Shown here: positions 1-5,642 of the stretch, one piece after another
How the letters are laid out: every line of letters starts with the position of its first letter
Position numbering within the stretch: position 1 is the stretch's first letter
NCBI GenBank assembly: GCA_936941515.1
Contig: CAKZJI010000179.1
Coordinates: 1 to 11,202 of the forward strand
Direction of reading: 5' to 3'
From: an uncultured Propionibacteriaceae bacterium
Lineage (GTDB): Bacteria > Actinomycetota > Actinomycetes > Propionibacteriales > Propionibacteriaceae
DNA: 11,202 nt
Translations under genes and position numbers: made by a program
Notes under the pieces: generated by a model
What the model saw: the letters and a program-made list of their open reading frames with translations, nothing else
Told to the model about the DNA's origin: nothing
Databases searched by the model: none

Positions 1-55
1 AGTGGTGGTTTCGACTCAGCCGTTCGCTTCGCTCACGAGCTGGCTCAACCAGCTT
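1..55 (+). repeat. Interspersed intergenic repeat, copy 1
   Basis: A 55-base unit that recurs identically at 169-223. It carries GGTTTCGACTC near its start and GGCTCAACCAG near its end, so the two outer ends are loosely complementary, as in REP- or MITE-like elements. No convincing coding frame runs through it. It may extend beyond the left edge of the window. Confidence 0.8.
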
Positions 56-70
56 TGGTTTTCCCGAAGG

Positions 71-118
71 TGGTTGAGCCGGCCTGCGAGCGTCAGCGAG
101 TGGGGCGTGTCGAAACCA
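71..118 (-). repeat. Interspersed repeat, inverted diverged copy
   Basis: Begins TGGTTGAGCC and ends GTCGAAACCA. It is an imperfect reverse complement of the 55-base unit at 1-55 and 169-223, with the middle diverged. It lies between the two identical forward copies, giving a forward-inverted-forward arrangement that could fold into long stem-loops in single-stranded nucleic acid. Confidence 0.7.
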
Positions 119-168
119 TGGTGGCCGTGGTCGAGGGGTTCGGGGTGGGGTTTTACCGGCTGGGTGCC

Positions 169-223
169 AGTGGTGGTTTCGACTCAGCCGTTCGCTTCGC
201 TCACGAGCTGGCTCAACCAGCTT
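169..223 (+). repeat. Interspersed intergenic repeat, copy 2
   Basis: Identical over all 55 bases to the unit at 1-55, 168 bases upstream. The perfect identity next to diverged copies suggests recent duplication or gene conversion. Confidence 0.8.
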
Positions 224-230
224 CAAAAGG

Positions 231-277
231 GGTTTCGACTCGGGCTGCTCCTTCCTCGCGGCCCGGCTTAACTGGTT
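231..277 (+). repeat. Degenerate copy of the interspersed repeat
   Basis: Starts GGTTTCGACTC like the 55-base unit and ends GGCTTAACTGGTT in place of GGCTCAACCAG, with a diverged centre. It follows copy 2 after seven bases. Assignment rests on the conserved ends only. Confidence 0.5.
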
Positions 278-373
278 TTCAGGGGCATTCCGTGATTCAG
301 CGCGGTTGGGTTGGTGTGCTTGGCTTCGAGGGTGTGCCCGGGCCGCACTCTTGTGGGGTGGGAACATGCGGCA

Positions 374-413
374 GCGCCGTGGCCTCCCGGAGTGGGGCGG
401 GAGACCACGGCGC
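374..413 (-). terminator. Strong hairpin downstream of the HtrA gene
   Basis: GCGCCGTGG (374-382) pairs with CCACGGCGC (405-413). After one C/A mismatch, CTCCC (384-388) pairs with GGGAG (399-403), leaving a 10-base loop. The hairpin lies 29 bases past the stop codon of the leftward protease gene, where a terminator is expected. There is no T tract, so it would be a GC-rich hairpin of the kind often proposed in actinobacteria. It could also protect the mRNA 3' end. The rest of 278-442 shows nothing recognisable. Confidence 0.55.
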
Positions 414-442
414 CAGCTCGGCAGCGATTGTCGGAAGACCTC

Positions 443-1942
443 TCAGTTCGCAGTTCCAAGGGTCACTTTCAGTTCAAGGGTTTCGCTGCCTCGAAGTACC
501 TTCAAAGTCACCTCCTTCCCCACCTCGTAGCTGCGCACCTGCGCCACGAGGGATTCGGAACCGACCACGGGGGTGCCGTCGATCGCGGTGATGAGATCAC
601 CCTTCTGCAACCCCGCCTGCGCGGCTGCAGAACCCTGGGTGATTTCCTCCACCTGGGCGCCGAGTTGGGTGCCGGAGGTGCCGTTGCTGGCCCGGATGCC
701 CAGTTGCGGGTGCTTGACGGTGCCGTTGGCGATGAGCTGCTCCACCACGGACTTGACCTGGGCCGACGGGATCGCGAAACCGATGCCGATGTTGCCGGAC
801 TGGCCGGAGGACGAACCGTTGGAGGCCAGCGACGCGATGGAGGATGTGATGCCCACCAGTGCACCGGACGAATCCACCAGCGCACCACCGGAGTTGCCGG
901 GGTTGATGGCGGCGTTGGTCTGAATTGCGGAGGTGACCACCACGTCGCTGTCCCGTTGGCTGTTGAAATTGGTGTCGTCGACGTTGTTGTCGTTGACCGC
1001 TTGGGTCGTGACGGGCCGGTTCAGGGCGGAGACGATGCCGGTGGTCACCGTGTCGGACAACCCCAGCGGGTTGCCGACCGCCATCACCGGTTGCCCCACC
1101 TTGAGCTTGGAGGAATCCCCCCAGGACGCGACCGTCAGGTTCGACGGCGGGTTCTCGAGTTTCAGCACGGCCAGGTCGGTGGAGGGATCGGTGCCGACGA
1201 CCTTGGCCGAGTAGGTCTTGTCGCCGATGGTGACGCTGAGCTTGGCGCCCTGCCCCGCGCCGGAGACCACGTGGTTGTTGGTCACGATGTGGCCCTTGGC
1301 GTCGATGATCACACCGGAACCCTGTCCTTGTTTGTTGCTGCCCTCGACCCTGATCGCCACCACGGCGTCCTTGATGGCGGCCGCCGTCGCGGTCCAGTCG
1401 GGGCTGTTCGCGGAGGCCTGCGTCACCTGGGTGGTGGTGGCCGTCGAAAAGCCGCTGGAGCTGCTGTTCAGGTAGTGGTTCGCGGCGATCGCGCTGCCCC
1501 CACCCACCCCGGCCGACAGCAGGGCGACGGCGACGAAGGCCGCCAAGGTCTTCCGGGTCTTCCGGGGTTTCTTCGTCGCGGTCGCGGTCTGCGCCTGTGC
1601 CGGGGCCGAGTTGGAGTAGGGCCCTGCCGCTTGGTTCGCACCGGAGGGGAGTTGGGGTGTGGCGGGGGCAGGTCCTTGGCCCGCCTGGGGGTTCTGGACC
1701 ATGTGAGGGCCTTGAACGGCCTGGGGTCCTTGAGGACCTTGGGGCATGGGGGCTCCCGCGGGCTGGAAGGTGGGGGTGCCCTGGCCGGGCTGCTCGGGCC
1801 CGGAGGCCGCCTGACCGGTTTGGGGGTTGGCCTGGCCGGGCTGCGAAGCGGGCTGTTGGGAGCCGGCTGCGTTCCGGAAGGGATTCCCGGGCAGACCCTC
1901 CTGGGTGTTGTGGGCCGGGTGGTTGTTCTCCTGGTTCGTCAT
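443..1942 (-). CDS. Membrane-anchored HtrA/DegP-type serine protease with PDZ domain
   Basis: A 499-aa trypsin-like serine protease, probably cleaving misfolded or surface proteins outside the membrane. Residues 1-125 form a low-complexity Pro/Gln/Gly-rich tail, followed by a basic stretch (KKPRKTRK) and one membrane segment at about 132-155, so the tail should be cytoplasmic and the protease extracytoplasmic. The catalytic triad is His224 (TNNHVV), Asp256 (STDLAVLKL) and Ser351 (PGNSGGAL). A PDZ domain occupies about 413-495 (GSAAAQAGLQKGDLI), which in this family binds C-termini of substrates or regulators. The architecture matches actinobacterial HtrA/PepD-like proteins. The ATG at 1942 has AGGAG six bases upstream. 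The upstream gap to the methyltransferase is 97 bases, so the gene could have its own promoter. Identification is firm; which paralogue it represents cannot be told. Confidence 0.95.
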   Translation of the reverse strand: MTNQENNHPAHNTQEGLPGNPFRNAAGSQQPASQPGQANPQTGQAASGPEQPGQGTPTFQPAGAPMPQGPQGPQAVQGPHMVQNPQAGQGPAPATPQLPSGANQAAGPYSNSAPAQAQTATATKKPRKTRKTLAAFVAVALLSAGVGGGSAIAANHYLNSSSSGFSTATTTQVTQASANSPDWTATAAAIKDAVVAIRVEGSNKQGQGSGVIIDAKGHIVTNNHVVSGAGQGAKLSVTIGDKTYSAKVVGTDPSTDLAVLKLENPPSNLTVASWGDSSKLKVGQPVMAVGNPLGLSDTVTTGIVSALNRPVTTQAVNDNNVDDTNFNSQRDSDVVVTSAIQTNAAINPGNSGGALVDSSGALVGITSSIASLASNGSSSGQSGNIGIGFAIPSAQVKSVVEQLIANGTVKHPQLGIRASNGTSGTQLGAQVEEITQGSAAAQAGLQKGDLITAIDGTPVVGSESLVAQVRSYEVGKEVTLKVLRGSETLELKVTLGTAN

Positions 1943-2026
1943 GAGGCTCTCCTGTTCGCTTCGTTGGCTACAGGAAATAGAGAACTCCGGGAATCTGTGC
2001 GTTACCTGTGTGTTGTGTGCGCGCTT

Positions 2027-2045
2027 CCTGTGGGCAGGTCACAGG
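2027..2045. promoter_or_regulatory. Small dyad between methyltransferase stop and HtrA gene
   Basis: CCTGTG, seven bases, then CACAGG: a 6-bp inverted repeat spanning the methyltransferase stop codon and lying about 85-103 bases upstream of the HtrA start. It could be an operator for htrA or a weak terminator hairpin for the methyltransferase. The sequence does not decide between these. Confidence 0.25.
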
Positions 2046-3013
2046 TTTGTAAACGTCAGTTGATAGTTCCGGTCCTGGGCTACGACCCTGGTCCGACCAA
2101 TCCGGGTGGCGAGCTCTCTGCGCCACGGCAGATGGGAGTTGAACACGCACCAGAGCTGCCCGCCGGGACGCAGCACCCGGGCGGCCTCGTCGAACATCCG
2201 CAGGGTGGGTGCCGACTCCTTGGCGTGCCCCCGGTGGAACGGGGGATTGGTGGCGATCACGTCGAAGCTGTGGTCGGGGAAACCGGACAGGCCGTCGGCC
2301 CAGCGGACGTCGATGTCGAGATCATTGGCCTGAGCGGTGGCGCGGGTGGCAGCCACCGCCGACCAGGAGACGTCGATCGCGGTTGTCTCGAGTCCCCGGC
2401 GGGCCAGGACCGCGGCGATCACCCCGTTGCCGCACCCCAGGTCCAGCGCGGTTCCTTCCCCGGGATCCAGGTGATCCAGGAGGAGTCGGGTGCCGTCGTC
2501 GATCCGGTTGCCGTTGAAGGTGGCGCCGTGCGCGACGAGGACCAGACCGAGGTCCGGATGACGGCGGGCCTTGGGCCATTCGGTTTCGAGCTGGTTCGGT
2601 CCCCAGGCCCGCAGCACGCGGCACTTGGAACGCCCGAGGCTGGCGTTGACGGCAGTGAAGTGGCGGGCCAGCACCTGGTTCATGGAGCGGTTCATGTGCT
2701 TGACCCTCGCCCCACTGAGGAACATCACATCCGGGGCGCCCTGGACGCTGGCGCAGTGCTCGTCCAAAGCGGCCAGGGACTTCGGCAGATGCCCCCACAC
2801 CAGATCCACCCCGCGCAGCTCACCAGGATGGGAGACGAGCAGGCCGGGATCGATCTCGGACACGGCCTGCGCGTCACGCAGGTCGTCGCACCAAACCCTC
2901 ACATCGCCGCTGCGTTCCAGGGCGGCCGTGACGAGCCCCGGGGCATCGATGACGGCGATGGCCCCGGCCCGTTCGGGTGATTCGTCCAGGATCAGGGGGT
3001 CGACGGGATGCAT
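2039..3013 (-). CDS. Class I SAM-dependent methyltransferase, RlmG/RsmC type
   Basis: A 324-aa protein resembling rRNA guanine-N2 methyltransferases of the RsmC/RlmG family. In E. coli these modify 16S G1207 and 23S G1835 respectively. The N-terminal half (1-165) looks like the degenerate, non-catalytic methyltransferase-like domain of that family. The C-terminal half has SAM motif I DLGCGNG at 191-197, an acidic motif II region (TAIDVS) near 211-216, and the catalytic NPPF at 256-259, typical of N-methylation of an exocyclic amino group. The frame stays open upstream to an ATG at 3142. I place the start at 3013 because GGGAGG sits eight bases before that ATG and the length then fits the family. 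It is transcribed the same way as the HtrA gene. Which rRNA base it modifies is not decidable here. Confidence 0.9.
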   Translation of the reverse strand: MHPVDPLILDESPERAGAIAVIDAPGLVTAALERSGDVRVWCDDLRDAQAVSEIDPGLLVSHPGELRGVDLVWGHLPKSLAALDEHCASVQGAPDVMFLSGARVKHMNRSMNQVLARHFTAVNASLGRSKCRVLRAWGPNQLETEWPKARRHPDLGLVLVAHGATFNGNRIDDGTRLLLDHLDPGEGTALDLGCGNGVIAAVLARRGLETTAIDVSWSAVAATRATAQANDLDIDVRWADGLSGFPDHSFDVIATNPPFHRGHAKESAPTLRMFDEAARVLRPGGQLWCVFNSHLPWRRELATRIGRTRVVAQDRNYQLTFTNL

Positions 3014-3264
3014 GAGGAAATCCTCCCACGGCGAAGAGAAAACGACGCTGATCCGGCGCCACTGCGCACGGTGGTTGTGCGCGTCCCGGGTCGCCACCGG
3101 ATGGCCGCGGCGGAGGGCCCTCGTTCGCGGATCCTTCTTCAAGACCCTGCTGCCTCGGCTGTTCCGGTAGAGCGCCGGATCGTGCCCTTATCCCCGGGAG
3201 CGCACAGATCCGGATGATGTCCGTAGCGCGGCCAGGGTACGGTGTCCCGATTCCGTTGCTGGCC

Positions 3265-3270
3265 TAGACT
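3265..3270 (+). promoter_or_regulatory. Possible -10 element in the divergent intergenic region
   Basis: TAGACT in the context GGCCTAGACTCGTGG resembles an actinobacterial -10 hexamer. It lies 60 bases upstream of the acetyltransferase start. No convincing -35 is visible. The divergent gap 3014-3329 (316 bases) must hold the promoters of both flanking genes, and I see no other clear signal in it. Confidence 0.3.
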
Positions 3271-3329
3271 CGTGGGCGTGGTCCGTTTCTGACACCGTCC
3301 ACCAACCCACCCGGCAGTCCCGTCATGAA

Positions 3330-3857
3330 ATGGATTTCGTCATGCCCTCCGACCTGCTCACCGCTGATCTGTCCCTCCTCCCGGCCCGTGCCCTCCCCGA
3401 ACCGTCGCCGCGGATCATCAGACCCGATGATCTCGAACCGCTGGCCCGGCTCTACCTGATCAGCTATCCCCCGGGGATCGGGGCCGGGAATCACGCCGAG
3501 GCCCTTTCGGAGATCGCCGCTACCTTCGAGGGCGACTACGGTGTTCTCCGTCCCGGGGCCAGCCTTGTGGCCGAGGCCGGTGGCCGGCCCGCAGGGGCCG
3601 TGCTGACGGTGGAGCGTTCCATCTGGGACGAGGGACTCGAGGGGCCTTTCATCATCGATCTGTTCGTCGATCCGCAATTCCGCAGCCGGGGAATCGGGCG
3701 GGCCCTGATGACCGGCGCGATGCTCGCCTGCCGGAAAGCGGGCGATGCCCAGCTGTCCCTGCGGGTGGGGGAGGGGACCTCGGATGCGGCCCACCGCCTC
3801 TACGGGTCGCTGGGATTCCGGAGGGCCGGTTCCCCGGAGCCGCGGGAGCGGCCCTGA
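3330..3857 (+). CDS. GNAT-family N-acetyltransferase
   Basis: A 175-aa protein with one GNAT fold that transfers acetyl from acetyl-CoA to an unknown amine. Motif A is clear: a beta strand FIIDLFV at 108-113, then DPQFRSRGIGRALM at 114-127. This supplies the R-x-x-G-x-G pyrophosphate loop (Arg118, Gly121, Gly123). Motif B follows at about 154-166 (AHRLYGSLGFRRAG), with the usual Tyr158 candidate acid. About 30 residues precede the domain. The start is uncertain: ATG at 3330 and ATG at 3342 are both in frame and neither has a good ribosome binding site, so the message may be leaderless or nearly so. The substrate cannot be inferred. It sits 85 bases upstream of the RNA phosphotransferase in the same direction, with a hairpin at its stop codon, so co-transcription is possible but unproven. 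Confidence 0.85.
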   Translation: MDFVMPSDLLTADLSLLPARALPEPSPRIIRPDDLEPLARLYLISYPPGIGAGNHAEALSEIAATFEGDYGVLRPGASLVAEAGGRPAGAVLTVERSIWDEGLEGPFIIDLFVDPQFRSRGIGRALMTGAMLACRKAGDAQLSLRVGEGTSDAAHRLYGSLGFRRAGSPEPRERP

Positions 3858-3874
3858 AGTGGGCTCGCGCTCCC
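3844..3874 (+). terminator. Hairpin over the acetyltransferase stop codon
   Basis: GGGAGC (3844-3849) pairs with GCTCCC (3869-3874), and inside it GCCC (3851-3854) pairs with GGGC (3861-3864) around a 6-base loop containing the stop codon. It could be a weak terminator or attenuator between this gene and kptA. No T tract follows. Confidence 0.3.
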
Positions 3875-3942
3875 CGGGGCGGTGTGGCATGCTTCCTGTG
3901 CGGTGACGGGGTCGTCGCCGAGGAACCACCCGGGAGTCATTG

Positions 3943-4500
3943 ATGAAAAGACCATTCACCGAACTCAGCCGCGTGCTCTCCCACGCCCTGCGACACGACC
4001 CCGGTCGCTACGGGCTGGAACTCGACCCCGAGGGTTGGGTGGGTCTCGGGGAGGTCGTCGCGGCGCTGCGGAGCAGGCCGGGCTGGGAATCGGTGGGCGT
4101 CGCCGACATCGAGGAGACCCTGGCGGTGGCCAGCAAACAACGACACGAGATCCGCGACGGCCGGATCCGGGCGATCTACGGGCACTCCCTGCCCGAACGC
4201 ATCGAACGAACCCCCGCCACCCCGCCCGACCTGCTCTACCACGGCACCTCCCCGGACAACCTGGAACGCGTGATGCGCGAGGGGTTGCTGCCCATGTCGC
4301 GGCAGTTCGTGCACCTGTCCACGGATGTCGGGATGGCGCGCTCGGTGGGGTCGCGGCACGCGTCGCGCCCGGTCGTCCTGCACATCGACGCCGCAGCGGC
4401 CCACGCCGCCGGTATCCCCTTCTACAAGGGCAACGACAAGGTGTGGTTGGCCGACGAGGTGCCGCCTCGATTCGTGACCGCCCAGACCCGGACGAATTGA
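3943..4500 (+). CDS. kptA: RNA 2'-phosphotransferase (KptA/Tpt1 family)
   Basis: A 185-aa protein that, by family, moves a 2'-phosphate from RNA to NAD+, releasing nicotinamide and ADP-ribose 1''-2'' cyclic phosphate. Family motifs appear in order: LSHALRHDP (12-20, with Arg17-His18), GWV at 31-33, KQRHEI (65-70, Arg67), IRAIYGHS (75-82), LYHGT (98-102) and RQFVHLS (120-126). The usual IRA-x-QGHS reads IRA-I-YGHS, a minor deviation at the Gln. Length matches stand-alone bacterial KptA, about 180 residues. I chose ATG 3943, which has GGGAG six bases upstream, over an in-frame TTG immediately before it. Bacteria lack the eukaryotic tRNA splicing that makes 2'-phosphates, so the physiological substrate is unknown. 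Repair of RNA ends or ADP-ribosylation of termini are possibilities inferred from work on the family. Confidence 0.93.
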   Translation: MKRPFTELSRVLSHALRHDPGRYGLELDPEGWVGLGEVVAALRSRPGWESVGVADIEETLAVASKQRHEIRDGRIRAIYGHSLPERIERTPATPPDLLYHGTSPDNLERVMREGLLPMSRQFVHLSTDVGMARSVGSRHASRPVVLHIDAAAAHAAGIPFYKGNDKVWLADEVPPRFVTAQTRTN

Positions 4501-4607
4501 GGGAGAGCCGCGTGGTGCGCATCAACCAGCTGCCAACCCTCGAGACCTAGGCAACAACCCCCTCACCAGAGGATTGCGCTGGCCGGCGCCCCACCTGTGA
4601 ATAAGCC

Positions 4608-4706
4608 TCATAGGGTATGGGCGAAGGCGAGTCCTGTGATGGCTTGTGTTGTGGTTTCGAAGGTGCTGTAGGGGCGGCGGTAGTCGGTGTGTGGGACACC
4701 GGGCTG
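4608..4706 (-). pseudogene. Short coding scrap, possibly the C-terminal end of a transposase
   Basis: On the minus strand a 33-codon open segment between stops reads like the tail of a protein (TDYRRPYSTFETT, then QAITGLAFAHTL and a stop). It lacks a plausible start and a ribosome binding site. Its right end touches the truncated HsdS remnant, as expected if an insertion or deletion removed both bodies. Transposase origin is a guess; I do not recognise a specific IS family. The flanking 4501-4607 shows nothing I can name. Confidence 0.25.
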
Positions 4707-4934
4707 TCAGCGAGTGAAGACGGATGATCTTGCTGGCTTGAGGTTCCCGTTGACCACAGACACTGGCGCTCTTGAGAGCTTTGGGGGCATGCTGACAAGC
4801 AACTTGGGCTGGCGCAAGCGTTGGCGCGGGAGTCCCGCACCCTCGCCCAGCACCGCGACACTCTGCTGCCGATGCTGATGGATGGCGCCCTGCGCGTGAA
4901 GGACACCATCGCTCGAACTGAGGAGGCCCTCTGG
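4687..4934 (+). pseudogene. C-terminal remnant of type I restriction specificity subunit (HsdS), frameshifted
   Basis: The first part, in the frame of 4687, reads QRVKTDDLAGLRFP then ALESFGGMLTSNLG. At about 4803-4809 one base is missing, and the match continues in the next frame as LAQALARESRTLAQHRDTLL, then MLMDGALRVKD. This is the characteristic end of HsdS, where a conserved helix precedes R(D)TLLP-x-LM-x-G-x-LRV. HsdS is the DNA-recognition subunit of type I restriction-modification enzymes and is normally about 400 aa, so only the last 80 or so residues survive and no hsdM or hsdR is in the window. The original stop is gone: the second frame stays open into the following gene. The remnant shows that the cassette at 4986-8702 adjoins a decayed restriction locus. 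Confidence 0.75.
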
Positions 4935-4940
4935 ACGCGC

Positions 4941-4956
4941 TTGCAAATGTATGCAA
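4941..4956. promoter_or_regulatory. Dyad TTGCA-N6-TGCAA, candidate operator/promoter of the cassette
   Basis: TTGCA (4941-4945) and TGCAA (4952-4956) form a perfect inverted repeat around AATGTA, with half-site centres about one helical turn apart. It stands in a distinctly AT-rich patch (4941-4962) inside GC-rich DNA and ends 29 bases before the ATG of the first cassette gene, where a promoter is needed. The second cassette gene encodes an XRE-type DNA-binding domain, whose relatives commonly bind such dyads and repress their own operons. That binding here is inference. Confidence 0.45.
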
Positions 4957-4985
4957 AAATTTCCTCCAGTAGATCGGAGTGTGGT

Positions 4986-5642
4986 ATGGGACCAGTTGCG
5001 GAACTTGTGCTCGACAGGGTGGGCGTGATCGCCCCGCTGCTTGACGAGGCCATGGCGAGTGCGATCCTGCAGGCGGAGAAGCGGGCCTATGGCCTCGCGC
5101 ATGAGCGCTACCCCCATCTGCGTCCGCTCACGATCCGAGCGGATGTTCGGGAGGCGCTCAGGGTTGAGTCCCTGCCGAAGGGGTGGCGCATCGACGGTGA
5201 CCCGCGGAAGATGGGTCAGCTGATCCTCGTCGATGAGGTCTCGGGGATGTCGCTGAGGATGCTCAAGGCGCCTTACACCCAGCAGGATCGAGTGCCGCAT
5301 GCTGGTGCCAGCCGAGCTCGTCGCGACGTGTGGACCCAGCAACCCCTGCCCGATGTCTCCGCTCAGAGCACATTAGCCGATGCCGAGACACTGACGGGAC
5401 AGGTCTTCCTGCTGCTCTGGGCCTACGTGGAGCCGACTGATCGTGTCGCCGGCTACATTCTTCGTGTCGTACACACTCTCGTGCCAGGCGCGTTCGGAAA
5501 GTCGACTCCGTGTGATCTTGACCTGATTATTCCGCGTGGCGGACGCATCGATGTGGGCGACCTAGCTTTTTCCGGATCGGATGGTGAGGAGGATCTCTTC
5601 CTATTCGATCTGCCAGCTGATGCCGAGGAGGACACGGCGTGA
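4986..5642 (+). CDS. Unknown protein, first gene of the cassette
   Basis: A 218-aa protein that I do not recognise. The N-terminal 40 residues look helical (ELVLDRVGVIAPLLDEAMAS). A mixed alpha/beta middle contains GQLILVDEV at 77-85 and a hydrophobic helix or strand, VFLLLWAYV, at 140-148. The end is strongly acidic (EEDLFLFDLPADAEEDTA). There is no signal peptide or clear membrane segment, so it is probably cytosolic. The frame is open further upstream to a TTG at 4821, but that extension translates the HsdS remnant. I therefore start at ATG 4986, which has CGGAG six to seven bases upstream. Its stop overlaps the start of the ImmA/IrrE gene by four bases (GTGA), implying translational coupling and probably a functional pair. 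It could be a substrate of the protease, a toxin, or a sensor; none of these is shown by the sequence. Confidence 0.8.
   Translation: MGPVAELVLDRVGVIAPLLDEAMASAILQAEKRAYGLAHERYPHLRPLTIRADVREALRVESLPKGWRIDGDPRKMGQLILVDEVSGMSLRMLKAPYTQQDRVPHAGASRARRDVWTQQPLPDVSAQSTLADAETLTGQVFLLLWAYVEPTDRVAGYILRVVHTLVPGAFGKSTPCDLDLIIPRGGRIDVGDLAFSGSDGEEDLFLFDLPADAEEDTA

Noticed and set aside
1..277. CRISPR array
   Set aside because: The repeats are few, in both orientations, unequally spaced, 55 bases long and separated by non-unique sequence.
311..2980. Very long rightward open frame (889 codons)
   Set aside because: It is antisense to the HtrA and methyltransferase genes and exists because GC-rich third positions suppress stops on the opposite strand. 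It has no domain and is rich in Gly, Arg, Val and His.
3014..3142. 43-residue N-terminal extension of the methyltransferase
   Set aside because: The ATG at 3013 has GGGAGG at suitable distance, and the extension is Arg/His-rich and unlike the family.
3264..3959. Leftward open frame opposite the acetyltransferase
   Set aside because: It is a Pro/Arg/Gly-rich antisense shadow of a well-supported GNAT gene.
4821..4985. N-terminal extension of the unknown cassette protein from TTG 4821
   Set aside because: The extra residues are the HsdS tail followed by junk. ATG 4986 has its own ribosome binding site and lies just after the candidate promoter.
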